From Plantactinospora sp040120695 (GTDB lineage: Bacteria > Actinomycetota > Actinomycetes > Mycobacteriales > Micromonosporaceae): a DNA stretch of 64,000 nt. Of this stretch, positions 8,344 to 17,614 are shown one piece after another. The position numbers and the translations under genes were made by a program. The notes below the pieces were generated by a model, which saw nothing but the letters and a program-made list of their open reading frames with translations, was not told where the DNA came from and searched no databases. Position 1 is the stretch's first letter. Each line of letters begins with the position of its first letter. The stretch covers positions 1 to 64,000 of the forward strand of contig NZ_JBEEAC010000020.1 in the NCBI RefSeq assembly GCF_040120695.1, written 5' to 3'.

Positions 8344-9983
8344 CCACGATCGCCACCACGGTTCCGCGACGCGGGTCCGGCGGTCCGGAGTCCCTGGCGG
8401 GCGTCGGCACGCTGGTCAGGTTCCTGCTGAGGCGGGACCGGATCAAGCTCCCGGCCTGGGTCGCGGGCCTGGGTCTGTACGTCGTTTACATCGGTGCCGC
8501 GCTGCCCCAGCTCGCGCCGACCGAGGACGACCTCGCCTCGCTGGTGACGCTTTTCACCGAACCGGTCGGCCGGATGTTCACCGGGCCCGCCTTCGGCATG
8601 GACAACCCGACCTACGACCGGTTCTTCGCCGCCGGCTACGCGCCCTACCTGTTCCTGCTGGCCGCCTTGATGAACATCATGCTGGTCACCCGGCACACCC
8701 GGGTCGAGGAGCAGACCGGTCGGGCCGAGCTGGTACGCGCCAACGTCACCGGCCGGCACGCCGCGCTCACGGCCTGCCTGATCGTCGCTGCGCTCACCAA
8801 CGCGCTGGCCGGTGTGGTCGTGGCGGGCCTGGCGATCGGTGCCGGCTTCGCTCCGACCGGATCGGCGCTGATCGGGCTGGGTACCGGCCTGACCGGGATG
8901 GCCTTCGCCGGGATCACCGCGGTGACCGTACAGCTCAGCGAGTACTCACGCACCGCCGCCGGGATGGCCGGCGCCGTCCTGGGCGCGAGCTTCGTGGCCC
9001 GGGCCCTCGGCGACATGGCCGCGGTGGGCGGCAGTGCGCTCTCCTGGGTCTCACCGCTCGGCTGGGCGTCCCAGACCGCTTCCTACGTCCACGACCGCTG
9101 GTGGCCCCTGCTGCCGCCGGTCGCACTCGCGGTGCTGGCGACCGCTGCGGCGTACCTCCTGCAGGGCAGGCGTGACTTCGGCGCCAGCCTGATCGCCGCC
9201 CGTCCTGGCCCCGCCGAGGCGCGGCCGTCGCTCGGCACACCCTGGGGGCTCGCCGTCCGGCTGCAGCGTGGCGGGTTCCTCGGCTGGGGCGCCGGCATCC
9301 TCCTGCTGGGAGTCGTCGACGGTGCCTTCACCCAGGCGCTGCTGGACGCCGGCGACGAGATGCCGGACGCGATGTGGGACCTGCTCGGCACCGAGGGCCT
9401 GCTCGACGGGTACGCCGCCTTCCTCGGCTCCTTCGTCAGCGTCCTGATCGCTGCCTACGCGGTCTTCGCGATGCAGACGCTGCGCACCGAGGAGAATCGC
9501 GGGCGCACCGACGCCGTGCTCGCCACCCCCCTCGGCCGGACCGCCTGGCTCGGCTCCCACACCGCAACCGTGGCGATCGGTGCCACGCTGATCTGCCTGG
9601 TCACCGGGCTCGGCACCGGCATCGCCGCGGCCGGGGTCACCGGCGACTGGGCCATCGTCGGTGACGTGCTCGCCGCGCACCTGGGCTTCCTGCCCGCGAT
9701 CCTCCTGGTGCTCGCGGTCTGCGCCGCCCTGTACGGCTGGGCCCCGCGGCTCCTGGCTCCCCTGGGCTGGACCCTGGTGGTCCTGGCCGCCGTCGTCACC
9801 TTCTTCGGCGACCTGCTCGACCTGCCCGACTGGCTCGCCTCGCTGTCGCCCTTCAACCACCTGGCCCGGCTTCCCCTGGAGGAGTTCGCCATCACGCCCG
9901 TCCTGCTCCTCACCGCCGTGGCGGCGGCAGCGACCGCCCTGGGCCTGGTCGGTTTCCGACGACGCCAGGTCCACGTGGTATGA
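8340..9983 (+). CDS. ABC-2 type exporter permease
   Basis: A 547-residue integral membrane protein with about twelve hydrophobic segments, arranged as two similar halves. Each half begins with a charged stretch and a first helix (LPAWVAGLGLYVVYIGAALP; GFLGWGAGILLLGVVDGA). The sequence HTRVEEQTGRAELVRANVTG and its counterpart RTEENRGRTDAVLATPLG are the conserved cytoplasmic loops of the tetronasin/polyketide-antibiotic exporter permease group. GTG at 8340 overlaps the ATPase stop by four bases. It forms the membrane part of the transporter with the preceding ATPase. Substrate unknown, probably a lipophilic antibiotic. The gene converges with the ABC pair that ends at 10007. Confidence 0.9.
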   Translation: MTTIATTVPRRGSGGPESLAGVGTLVRFLLRRDRIKLPAWVAGLGLYVVYIGAALPQLAPTEDDLASLVTLFTEPVGRMFTGPAFGMDNPTYDRFFAAGYAPYLFLLAALMNIMLVTRHTRVEEQTGRAELVRANVTGRHAALTACLIVAALTNALAGVVVAGLAIGAGFAPTGSALIGLGTGLTGMAFAGITAVTVQLSEYSRTAAGMAGAVLGASFVARALGDMAAVGGSALSWVSPLGWASQTASYVHDRWWPLLPPVALAVLATAAAYLLQGRRDFGASLIAARPGPAEARPSLGTPWGLAVRLQRGGFLGWGAGILLLGVVDGAFTQALLDAGDEMPDAMWDLLGTEGLLDGYAAFLGSFVSVLIAAYAVFAMQTLRTEENRGRTDAVLATPLGRTAWLGSHTATVAIGATLICLVTGLGTGIAAAGVTGDWAIVGDVLAAHLGFLPAILLVLAVCAALYGWAPRLLAPLGWTLVVLAAVVTFFGDLLDLPDWLASLSPFNHLARLPLEEFAITPVLLLTAVAAAATALGLVGFRRRQVHVV

Positions 9984-10006
9984 CCTGGCTCCCGCGCGAA
10001 CCGGGT

Positions 10007-11722
10007 TCATCCACTCGCCGCCGCCGTCAGCGAGATGTTCCAGAAGTCGGCGTAGCGGCCGCCGCGGCGCAGCAGTTCGTCGTGGCTGCCCTCCGCCACG
10101 ATCCGGCCTCCGTCGAGGAAGACGACCCGGTCGGCGCGCCGGACCGTGCGCATCCGATGCGCCACCATCACCACCGTCCGGCCCGCCATCAGGCGCTCGA
10201 TACCCTCGTGGACCGCCGCCTCGTTCATCGGGTCCAGTGCGGAGGTCACCTCGTCCAACAGCACGATGGGCGCATCCTTCAGCAGCGCTCGCGCGATCGA
10301 GACACGCTGGCGCTCACCGCCCGACAGCAGTGCGCCGCCCTCGCCGACATTCGTCGCCCATCCGCCGGGCAGCCGCTCGATCACGTCGTCCAGCTGCGCC
10401 GCGGTCGCCGCCGAGCGCACCTCGGCATCGGTCGCGTCGGGCCGGCCCAGACGCACGTTCTCCTCGATCGTGCCGTCGAAGAGGTAGACGTCCTGGAACA
10501 CGATGGCGAACTGCGCCATCAACGTCTCGGTGTCGATCGCGCGCACGTCCACACCCCCCACCCGCACCGCGCCCGCGTCCACGTCGTGGAACCGCGCGAG
10601 CAACCGGAGCAGGGTGCTCTTACCGGCACCCGACGGTCCGACGACGGCGAGCCGTTGCCCCTCTGGCACGCGCAACGACACGTCGTCGATCACCGTGCGG
10701 TCGCCGTGCCGAAAGGCGACGGAGTCGAACTCCAGGTCATGACGTTCCGGCTGGATCGGCTCGCGCGGTTCGGGCAGCGGCTCGGTGCGCAACACCGTGT
10801 CGAGTCTCGCCAACTCGGCGCGTGCGCCGCGGAGTTTGCCACCGAACTCCGCCAGCGACAGCAGCGGATCCGCGCAGCGGGCGGCCAGCACCAGGATCGT
10901 CAGGACCTCCGCCGCGCTGATCCTTCCGCCGAGCGTGAGGTAGGCGCCCAGGACCAGCAACGCGGTGAACATCGCCTGCACGGTGAGCGTCAGGCCCACC
11001 GCGCCGGGCAGCGCCGCCAGGGTGGAACGGCGGGAGGCGCGGTGGACCTCCCGCAACGAGTCGTCGAGCAACCGGAAGCGTTCGACGGTCCGGCCACCGG
11101 CGCGCAGCACGGGCTGGGCCTGGAGATAGTCGATGACCCGCGCGGCGGCCCGCTGGTCGCGTTCGGCGCTTCGCGCGTTGCTGGCGGCCATCGCCCGTCC
11201 GGCCCACACCTGGATCGTCGCGACGATCGGTGCGACCACCAACGCCGCCAGCCCCAGCTGCCAGTTGAAGGCAAGCATCACCACGACGATCGTCAGGGGA
11301 GTCACGCAGGCGGAGATGAACGGTGCCAGCAGGTGTGCCGCCACGCCCATCGCCTGGAGGAGGCCGCGGCTGGCCATCACCGACACCTCCCCGACCCGCC
11401 CGGCGCTGTACCAGCCGATGGGCAGTCGGGCCAGATGGTCGCCGAGCCGGTGGTACATGGCCCGCAACATCGCGGTTCCGACGCGCATACCGGACAGGTC
11501 GCTGCAATAGCGCAGCACCGCGTAGACCGCGACCGCGGCCCCGAACGCGATCAACCAGGGCCAGGCATCGGCGGGATCGCTCCCGAACAGGGCCCGTAGC
11601 ACGGGAACCAGCAGCGCGTAGGAGAGTCCCTCGACGATCGCGGTCGTCGTCATCAGCGCTACCGTGCGACGCATCGGCTTCGCGTACTCGTGTCCCAACA
11701 CGCGCAGCAGCATTCGGATCAT
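10007..11722 (-). CDS. ABC transporter, fused permease-ATPase, second half-transporter
   Basis: A 571-residue half-transporter: six-helix membrane domain (residues 1-300) and nucleotide-binding domain (about 330-565). Walker A is VVGPSGAGKSTLLRLL, signature LSGGERQRVSIARALL, Walker B IVLLDEVTSALDP, H-loop VMVAHRM. The D-loop-region residues DPMNE and overall look resemble IrtB/YbtQ-like members, which import siderophores although they have exporter folds; drug export is the alternative. It overlaps the preceding half-transporter by ATGA, so the two probably form a heterodimer. Confidence 0.85.
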   Translation of the reverse strand: MIRMLLRVLGHEYAKPMRRTVALMTTTAIVEGLSYALLVPVLRALFGSDPADAWPWLIAFGAAVAVYAVLRYCSDLSGMRVGTAMLRAMYHRLGDHLARLPIGWYSAGRVGEVSVMASRGLLQAMGVAAHLLAPFISACVTPLTIVVVMLAFNWQLGLAALVVAPIVATIQVWAGRAMAASNARSAERDQRAAARVIDYLQAQPVLRAGGRTVERFRLLDDSLREVHRASRRSTLAALPGAVGLTLTVQAMFTALLVLGAYLTLGGRISAAEVLTILVLAARCADPLLSLAEFGGKLRGARAELARLDTVLRTEPLPEPREPIQPERHDLEFDSVAFRHGDRTVIDDVSLRVPEGQRLAVVGPSGAGKSTLLRLLARFHDVDAGAVRVGGVDVRAIDTETLMAQFAIVFQDVYLFDGTIEENVRLGRPDATDAEVRSAATAAQLDDVIERLPGGWATNVGEGGALLSGGERQRVSIARALLKDAPIVLLDEVTSALDPMNEAAVHEGIERLMAGRTVVMVAHRMRTVRRADRVVFLDGGRIVAEGSHDELLRRGGRYADFWNISLTAAASG

Positions 11723-13599
11723 CGGGGCTCGCCTCCTTGCCGTACGCCACCGTGGACCTCGGCCCGGTCGGCGATCGCCGACCGGTGGGATCGCCAGAGG
11801 GCGGCGAATCTCCCATCCTGGGCCAGCAGGTCGGCGGGCCTGCCGCGTTCGACGATCGACCCGTTCTCCAGCACCGCGACGGCGTCGGCGTCGGCGATCG
11901 TCTCCAGTCGATGGGCGATGACCAGGATCGTCCGATCACCCGCCAGCGTCGCCAGGGCCCGGCGTACCGCCTGTTCGGTCTGCGGGTCGGCGAAGGAGGT
12001 CGCCTCGTCGAGCACCAGGACGGGCGTGTCGGCGAGCAGCGCGCGGGCGAGCGAGATCCGCTGCGCCTCGCCGCCCGACAGTCCGGCGCCGTCTCCGATG
12101 ACCGTCTCGTAGCCGTGCGGCAGTTCGAGGATGCGGTCGTGGATGTTCGCCAGACGGGCGGCGCGAACCACGGCGTCGCGGTCGGCGTGCGGTGCGGCCA
12201 GGGCGATGTTGTCCGCGACCGACGCGTGCAGCAGGCGTACGTCCTGGAAGACGAAGGAGACCAACCGGTGGAGCTGCCGGCTGCCGAGTTCCCGCAGATC
12301 GACGCCGCCGAGCAGGACCGATCCGTGGGTCGGGTCGAAGAACCGGGGCAACAGCTGGACCAGCGTGGACTTTCCGCTTCCCGACGGTCCGACGACGGCG
12401 GTGACCGTACCCGGCTCGAGCACCAGGTCGATCCCGCGCAGCACCTCGTGATCAGTTTCCTGATCGGTGCCCTGGTCGGCGCCGTAGCCGAATCGGACGG
12501 CACGCAGCTCCACCCGGTGACCCCGCGGTGCGACCGGATGCGCGGGCTCCGGTAGCGACGGCACCTGGAGGATGTCCCGGATCCGGCCGATCGCCCGTCG
12601 GCCGGCCTGGATGTCGTCGAAGCCGTGTCCGAGGGCCGCCACCGGGGCGGTCAGGCCCAGGCCGAGCAGCAGGAAGGGCAGCAGGTCGGCCGGGGCCAGG
12701 GCGGCATCCTCGCCGCCGGTGGTGATCAGAGTGGTGCCGCCGATCAGCACGACCAGCAGCACGAACGGCGGTGACAGCGCCAGCTGCATGCCGGCGGCGA
12801 TCCACGAGATGCCGCGTACCCACCGGACGAAGACGTCGACGAAATCGTCCGCGGCCGTCCGGAACCTGCGGTGGGCGCGCCCGGAGCCGCCGAACGCCTT
12901 GACCACCGAGATGCCCTGCACGAACTCGACCACGGAGCTCGCGATCCGTCCCATGGCCCCGTCGAACTCCTGCTGCTCGCGCAGCCGGGTCGGGGTCATC
13001 ATCGCCGGTACCAGCGCCACCGCCAGGACCACCGGGATCAGGGTGATCAGCGTGAGCCGCCAGTCGACGGTGCAGAGGTAGCTCAGCGACACCAGTGGCA
13101 CCACGAACGCGGAGACGAGTTCGCCGGGGGCGTGGGCGATGACCGGGTGTACGGCACTCACGTCCTCGCCCACCACCTTCGCCAGCTCGCCGGTCCGGCG
13201 CCGGGAGAACCAGCCGATCGGCACGCGCCCCAGCCGCGCGGCCAGCTGCCGGCGGAACGTCAGCTGCACCCGGCCGTCGAGAAGATGCCCGAGCGCGGAC
13301 GACGCTGCGGTGCACGGCAGCCGCACGAACAGGCCGACCGCGCCCGCGATGACGACGGTCCAGACATGGCCGTGATCGGTCGGGCCGGGCGACAGCAGGG
13401 TACGACCCAGTTCCACGACCGCCAGCAGCGGCGCCAGGCCCGCGACGGCGCCGACGACCTGGAGGACGACCACGGCCGCGAAACCCCGAAGATGCGGGCG
13501 CAGCAGTCGTACCAGGCTTCCTCCCGCCGCGACCTCGGCATCCGGTGGTGGCGGTGGCGTGGACTGTTTCCTCGTTCCGACGGCGACTGTGGTGGTCAT
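11719..13599 (-). CDS. ABC transporter, fused permease-ATPase, first half-transporter
   Basis: A 626-residue half-transporter with N-terminal six-helix domain (about residues 30-330) and nucleotide-binding domain. Walker A is VVGPSGSGKSTLVQLL, signature LSGGEAQRISLARALL, Walker B VLVLDEATSFADP, H-loop ILVIAHRL. ATG at 13599 (MTTTVAVG) is preferred over open-frame codons up to 13800 because those would cross the operator palindrome and the divergent TetR gene. It is first in a two-gene unit and presumably controlled by the TetR at 13730-14284. The Walker B triad reads SFADP where the usual text is SALD, a minor variant. Confidence 0.85.
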   Translation of the reverse strand: MTTTVAVGTRKQSTPPPPPDAEVAAGGSLVRLLRPHLRGFAAVVVLQVVGAVAGLAPLLAVVELGRTLLSPGPTDHGHVWTVVIAGAVGLFVRLPCTAASSALGHLLDGRVQLTFRRQLAARLGRVPIGWFSRRRTGELAKVVGEDVSAVHPVIAHAPGELVSAFVVPLVSLSYLCTVDWRLTLITLIPVVLAVALVPAMMTPTRLREQQEFDGAMGRIASSVVEFVQGISVVKAFGGSGRAHRRFRTAADDFVDVFVRWVRGISWIAAGMQLALSPPFVLLVVLIGGTTLITTGGEDAALAPADLLPFLLLGLGLTAPVAALGHGFDDIQAGRRAIGRIRDILQVPSLPEPAHPVAPRGHRVELRAVRFGYGADQGTDQETDHEVLRGIDLVLEPGTVTAVVGPSGSGKSTLVQLLPRFFDPTHGSVLLGGVDLRELGSRQLHRLVSFVFQDVRLLHASVADNIALAAPHADRDAVVRAARLANIHDRILELPHGYETVIGDGAGLSGGEAQRISLARALLADTPVLVLDEATSFADPQTEQAVRRALATLAGDRTILVIAHRLETIADADAVAVLENGSIVERGRPADLLAQDGRFAALWRSHRSAIADRAEVHGGVRQGGEPR

Positions 13600-13619
13600 C
13601 GCTCTGCTGCCCCCGTTCA

Positions 13620-13662
13620 GATCAGCGACTCGGTGACGTTTCCGATCAGCGGCTCGGTGACG
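13620..13662. repeat. 19-base direct repeat in the ABC-pair leader
   Basis: GATCAGCGACTCGGTGACG (13620-13638) and GATCAGCGGCTCGGTGACG (13644-13662) match at 18 of 19 positions with a 24-base period, between the ABC start and the TetR palindrome. Role unknown; possibly a second regulator site. Confidence 0.7.
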
Positions 13663-13683
13663 GCGTCGGACTCGCCGCAGGTT

Positions 13684-13710
13684 GATTACGCTACCGGTAG
13701 TAGCGTAATC
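13684..13710. promoter_or_regulatory. 27-base perfect palindromic operator
   Basis: Arms GATTACGCTAC and GTAGCGTAATC are exact reverse complements around a 5-base centre CGGTA. It lies between the divergent ABC pair and TetR gene, 20 bases before the TetR GTG, and is the obvious operator of that repressor. Confidence 0.85.
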
Positions 13711-13729
13711 GGCAGGATAGCCTATCCAG

Positions 13730-14284
13730 GTGCGGGCATCCACCTCCTCGGCGGCCGGGCGTCCCCGCTCGGACCTGAACGCGACGGTCTTCGCCGCCAC
13801 GTTGCGCTCGGTGCACGAGCTGGGTTACGCGGGCGCGACGATGGACCGGATCGCGGTGGCGGCGGGGGTCGCGAAGACGACGCTCTACCGCCGATGGCCC
13901 TCGAAGGGTGCGTTGATCATCGACTGCCTCATCGACGCGTTCGGCCGGATACCGTTCGAGGGCGTCGATCGTGACGAGGTGCTGTCCTCGGGCATCCGGT
14001 GGCTCGCTGACAAGATCGGGGAACCCGGGGTGGGTGCGGCGCTCGCGGGCGTGTTCAGCGACGCCGTGAACGATCCGGCCCTGCGTGCGATCCTCGCCTC
14101 CCGGCTGCAGGCGCCGTACCGGCTCGCGCTCCAGGCCGAGTTGGGTGAGCCGCCGCACCGGATCCGGCTCCTCATGGACGTCGTCACCGGAACGCTCATC
14201 CACCGGATGGGCATGACCGGCGAGCCGATGGCCGACGCCGACGTCGCCGCACTGATCGAGATGGTTTTGCGCACATTTCGCTGA
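13730..14284 (+). CDS. TetR family repressor, divergent from the ABC pair
   Basis: A 184-residue TetR-type protein with HTH region LRSVHELGYAGATMDRIAVA and AGVAKTTLYRRWPSKGALII, the latter matching the TetR_C_11/16-type group common in actinomycetes. GTG at 13730 is used; no good Shine-Dalgarno lies upstream and the operator ends only 20 bases away, so the transcript may be leaderless or nearly so. It is divergent from the ABC pair and presumably represses both directions through the 27-base palindrome. About 280 non-coding bases follow, in which no confident element was found. Confidence 0.85.
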   Translation: MRASTSSAAGRPRSDLNATVFAATLRSVHELGYAGATMDRIAVAAGVAKTTLYRRWPSKGALIIDCLIDAFGRIPFEGVDRDEVLSSGIRWLADKIGEPGVGAALAGVFSDAVNDPALRAILASRLQAPYRLALQAELGEPPHRIRLLMDVVTGTLIHRMGMTGEPMADADVAALIEMVLRTFR

Positions 14285-14568
14285 CTGTCCCCATCCGGTC
14301 CGGATCTGCCGTCGCGGCCGACCCGCGGTCACCGACGTAGACTTTCTGTTCGGGCGTCGTTGACCGTCCGCACGGGCACCCGGACGTTCACCGGCCGGGA
14401 GCACAGCGGTGGCGCGGCGGGGGTAGGCTCGGCGCCGCGCGGTCGCTGACGCCCGCCAACGACGTCCCGGTGTGACGACCCGCCGGTCACCCACCAGCCG
14501 CGTGACGTTGGTCAAGACTTCGGCATCCCGAGGGTCCGGCGGGCCGATCCGAGAGAGAGACTAGCCTG

Positions 14569-16020
14569 ATGGCCGTGACGCGCCGCGCGAAGATCGTCTG
14601 CACCCTTGGTCCCGCGACCTCCTCACCGGAGCGCATCCGCGGACTCGTCGAGGCGGGCATGGACGTAGCCCGGCTCAACTTCAGCCACGGCAGCCATGCC
14701 GACCACGAGCAGGTCTACCACCTGGTCCGCGAGGCTGCCCGGACCACGGGGCGGGCCGTTGCCGTCCTCGCCGACCTGCAGGGTCCGAAGATCCGGCTCG
14801 GCCGGTTCGCCGACGGCCCGCACGAGTGGCGCACCGGCGACTCCGTGGTGATCACCGGGGACGCCGTCCTCGGCACCCGGGAGCGGGTCTCCTGCACCTA
14901 CGACAAGCTGCCGGCCGAGGTGAAGCCCGGCGACCGGCTGCTGATCGACGACGGCCGAGTCGCCGTCGAGGTCAGCGACGTGCAGGGCAACGACATCCGG
15001 GTGCTGGTCACCGAGGGTGGTGTCGTCTCCAACAACAAGGGCGTCTCGCTGCCGAACGTCGCGGTCAGCGTGCCGGCGATGTCGGACAAGGACACCGAGG
15101 ACCTGCGCTTCGCGCTCCGGCTCGGCGTCGACATGGTGGCGATGTCCTTCGTCCGCTCGCCCGACGACATCAAGCTGGCGCACAACATCATGCACGAGGT
15201 CGGGGTGCACCGGCCGGTGATGGCGAAGGTGGAGAAGCCCGAGGCGGTCACCCACCTGGAGGCGATCGTCAACGCCTTCGACGGCATCATGGTGGCCCGG
15301 GGCGACCTCGGTGTGGAGCTGCCGCTCGACCAGGTGCCGCTGGTGCAGAAGCGGGCGGTGCAGCTCTGCCGCGAGAACGCCAAGCCGGTCATCGTGGCCA
15401 CCCAGATGCTCGACTCCATGATCGAGAATTCCCGGCCGACCCGCGCCGAGGCGTCCGACGTCGCCAACGCGGTGCTGGACGGCGCGGACGCGGTGATGCT
15501 CTCCGGCGAGACCAGCGTCGGGAAGTACCCGGTGCTCACGGTCAGCACGATGGCCAAGATCGTGACGACCACCGAGTCCGGATCGATCGGGGTGCCCCGG
15601 CTCCAGCACGACCCGCGTACCCACGGTGGGGCGCTGACCGTCGCCGCCTCGCAGATCGCCAAGGCGATCGGGGCGAAGGCGCTGGTCGCGTTCTCGCAGA
15701 CCGGTGACACCGTACGGCGGCTCTCCCGGCTGCACTGCGACCTGCCGCTGCTCGCCTTCACCCCGGTGCCCGAGGTCCGCGACCTGCTCGCACTCTCCTG
15801 GGGCGTGCAGACCTTCCTGATGCCGTTCGTGCAGCACACCGACGACATGTTCCGGCAGGTCGACCAGGCGCTGATCGGGCTCAGCCACGCCAACCCGGGC
15901 GACTACGTGGTGATCGTCGCCGGTACCCCGTCCGGCACCCCGGGCTCCACCAACACGCTGCGGGTGCACCAGCTCGGCTCGCTGGTGGACCCGACGACGG
16001 TGGCGCGGACCGGGCAGTGA
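14569..16020 (+). CDS. pyk: Pyruvate kinase
   Basis: Cytoplasmic glycolytic enzyme converting phosphoenolpyruvate and ADP to pyruvate and ATP; 483 residues, the normal length of bacterial type II enzymes. The N-terminus TRRAKIVCTLGPATSS, the active-site signature AKVEKPEAV, the metal site GIMVARGDLGVELP and ATQMLDSMI are all intact. The C-terminal domain (about residues 345-475) binds allosteric effectors in this family. ATG at 14569 follows a purine run GAGAGAGAG. The stop overlaps the thioesterase start by GTGA, implying co-translation. Confidence 0.97.
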   Translation: MAVTRRAKIVCTLGPATSSPERIRGLVEAGMDVARLNFSHGSHADHEQVYHLVREAARTTGRAVAVLADLQGPKIRLGRFADGPHEWRTGDSVVITGDAVLGTRERVSCTYDKLPAEVKPGDRLLIDDGRVAVEVSDVQGNDIRVLVTEGGVVSNNKGVSLPNVAVSVPAMSDKDTEDLRFALRLGVDMVAMSFVRSPDDIKLAHNIMHEVGVHRPVMAKVEKPEAVTHLEAIVNAFDGIMVARGDLGVELPLDQVPLVQKRAVQLCRENAKPVIVATQMLDSMIENSRPTRAEASDVANAVLDGADAVMLSGETSVGKYPVLTVSTMAKIVTTTESGSIGVPRLQHDPRTHGGALTVAASQIAKAIGAKALVAFSQTGDTVRRLSRLHCDLPLLAFTPVPEVRDLLALSWGVQTFLMPFVQHTDDMFRQVDQALIGLSHANPGDYVVIVAGTPSGTPGSTNTLRVHQLGSLVDPTTVARTGQ

Positions 16021-16952
16021 GTTCGGAGAGGCCCGGCGACGGTGGGCCGGACCGGGCGGTGGGTTCGGACGGCCCCGGCGAGGTGGTTGTCGGGCAGGCG
16101 GCGGTCGACCAGCTGCTGGACGTACTCGATCTCCGGCAGCTCGACGAGATGACCTTCCGGGGGATGAGCCCTCCGGTCGGCCCGCAACGGGTCTACGGTG
16201 GCCAGGTCGCCGGCCAGGCCCTGGTCGCGGCCGGCCGGACGGTCGACCCGGCCCGGTTCGTGCACTCCCTGCACGGCTACTTCGTCCGGCCCGGCGACCC
16301 GGTCGAACCGATCGAGTACCAGGTGGAGAACGTCCGGGACGGCCGTTCCTTCTCGGTACGCCGTTCGGTCGCGCTCCAGCACGACAAGCCGATCTTCTTC
16401 ATGTCGGCCTCCTTCCACCACGCCGAGGAGGGGCTCGACCACCACGCCCCGGCGCCGGTCGACGTGCCGGCACCGGAGACGTTGCCGACCATGGCCGACC
16501 GGCTGGCCCGCTATCCGGAACGGCTCGGCATCTGGGCGATGATCCCGCGCCCGATCGACGTCCGGTACGTCGGCGAGCCCGGCTGGGTACGCCCCGGCGA
16601 CCGTCCCGCCGACCCGCACCAGCGGGTCTGGATGCGGATCGACGGCAAGCTGCCGGACGATCCGCTGCTGCACGCCTGCGCGCTCACCTACGCCTCCGAC
16701 CTGACCCTGCTCGACTCGGTCCTCTCGGTGCACGGCGAGGTGTGGGGGCCCGGCGGCCTGGTCGGGGCCAGCCTCGACCACGCGCTCTGGTTCCACCGCC
16801 GGTTCCGGGCCGACGAATGGTTCCTCTACGACTGCTGGAGCCCGTCCGCCTCCGGTGGCCGGGGGCTCGCCACCGGCCGGATGTTCACCGTCGACGGCCG
16901 GCAGATCGCCAGCGCGGTACAGGAGGGGCTGCTCCGCCGGGTCGGCGCCTGA
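16017..16952 (+). CDS. tesB: Acyl-CoA thioesterase II
   Basis: Hydrolyses medium- and long-chain acyl-CoA to free fatty acid and CoA. 311 residues with a double hot-dog fold: first half with RVYGGQVAGQALVAAGRTV, second half with SLDHALWFHRRFRADEWFLY and ASAVQEGLLRR, which carry the Asp and Gln of the known TesB Asp-Thr/Ser-Gln catalytic group. GTG at 16017 overlaps the pyk stop. The first 25 residues (SSERPGDGGPDRAVGSDGPG) are a low-complexity extension that other TesB proteins lack; GTG codons further in could be the true start. Confidence 0.93.
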   Translation: MSSERPGDGGPDRAVGSDGPGEVVVGQAAVDQLLDVLDLRQLDEMTFRGMSPPVGPQRVYGGQVAGQALVAAGRTVDPARFVHSLHGYFVRPGDPVEPIEYQVENVRDGRSFSVRRSVALQHDKPIFFMSASFHHAEEGLDHHAPAPVDVPAPETLPTMADRLARYPERLGIWAMIPRPIDVRYVGEPGWVRPGDRPADPHQRVWMRIDGKLPDDPLLHACALTYASDLTLLDSVLSVHGEVWGPGGLVGASLDHALWFHRRFRADEWFLYDCWSPSASGGRGLATGRMFTVDGRQIASAVQEGLLRRVGA

Positions 16953-16975
16953 CCCGGCCGGCTAACCTTTCCGGC

Positions 16976-17521
16976 ATGCGTCTCTCCGCCCGGGTCGACT
17001 ACGCGCTGCGTGCCGTTGCCGAGATCGCCGCACGCGCGGAGGAGAGTGGGCCGGACCCGCGCCCGGCAGCCGCTGCCCGGTCCCGCCCCGCCGGCCGGGT
17101 CGCCGGCGATGCCGAGGTCGGGTCGGGCCGGCGTCCGGCGCCGTTGACCGCCGAGCAGATCGCCCGGGTGCAGAACATTCCGCCGAAGTTCCTGGAGAGC
17201 ATCCTGCTGCAACTGCGCCGGGGTGGCATCGTGCACGCCCAGCGTGGCCCCGAGGGCGGCTACTGGCTGGCCCGTCCGGCGGCGGAGATCTCGCTCGCCG
17301 CGATCATCCGGGTGATCGACGGCCCGCTGGCCAACGTCCGGGGACAGCGCCCGGAGGAACTCGGCTACTCGGGCGCGGCGCGGGCCCTCCAGGAGGTCTG
17401 GATCGCACTGCGGGCCAGCGAGCGGCAGATCCTGGAACTGGTGACCATCGCCGACGTGGCCAACGGCAAGCTGCCGGAGCGGGTCCGCGACCTCGCCGCA
17501 GACCCGGCCGCCTGGGTCTGA
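16976..17521 (+). CDS. Rrf2 family transcriptional regulator with linker insertion
   Basis: A 181-residue Rrf2-type winged-helix regulator. The start MRLSARVDYALRAVAEIAAR and the later AEQIARVQNIPPKFLESILL and GGIVHAQRGPEGGYWLARP are canonical. Between them (about residues 22-55) lies an arginine/proline/alanine-rich stretch that normal Rrf2 proteins do not have. There is no cysteine at all, so it cannot hold an iron-sulfur cluster as IscR or NsrR do, and it is closer to the CymR-like branch. ATG at 16976 has no binding site; TAACCT at 16963-16968 could be a -10 box of a leaderless transcript. Target unknown. Confidence 0.88.
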   Translation: MRLSARVDYALRAVAEIAARAEESGPDPRPAAAARSRPAGRVAGDAEVGSGRRPAPLTAEQIARVQNIPPKFLESILLQLRRGGIVHAQRGPEGGYWLARPAAEISLAAIIRVIDGPLANVRGQRPEELGYSGAARALQEVWIALRASERQILELVTIADVANGKLPERVRDLAADPAAWV

Positions 17522-17577
17522 CCGCTCCCCGGGACGCCTCGCCGGCCGCCGTCGATGCCGGCGCGCGAGATAATGGC

Positions 17578-17608
17578 TTGAGTCTCCAGTCGCTGGAAGG
17601 TTGATGCT
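17578..17608 (+). promoter_or_regulatory. MerR-type promoter with 19-base spacer and operator
   Basis: A -35 TTGAGT (17578-17583) and -10 GATGCT (17603-17608) are 19 bases apart, the overlong spacing typical of MerR-activated promoters. The palindrome TCCAG-TCG-CTGGA (17585-17597) fills the spacer. The expected start of transcription coincides with the GTG at 17615. Confidence 0.8.
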
Positions 17609-17614
17609 CTGGCT

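Noticed and set aside
14285..14568. Possible riboswitch or small RNA upstream of pyruvate kinase
   Set aside because: No convincing conserved riboswitch core, terminator or promoter could be read from the sequence.
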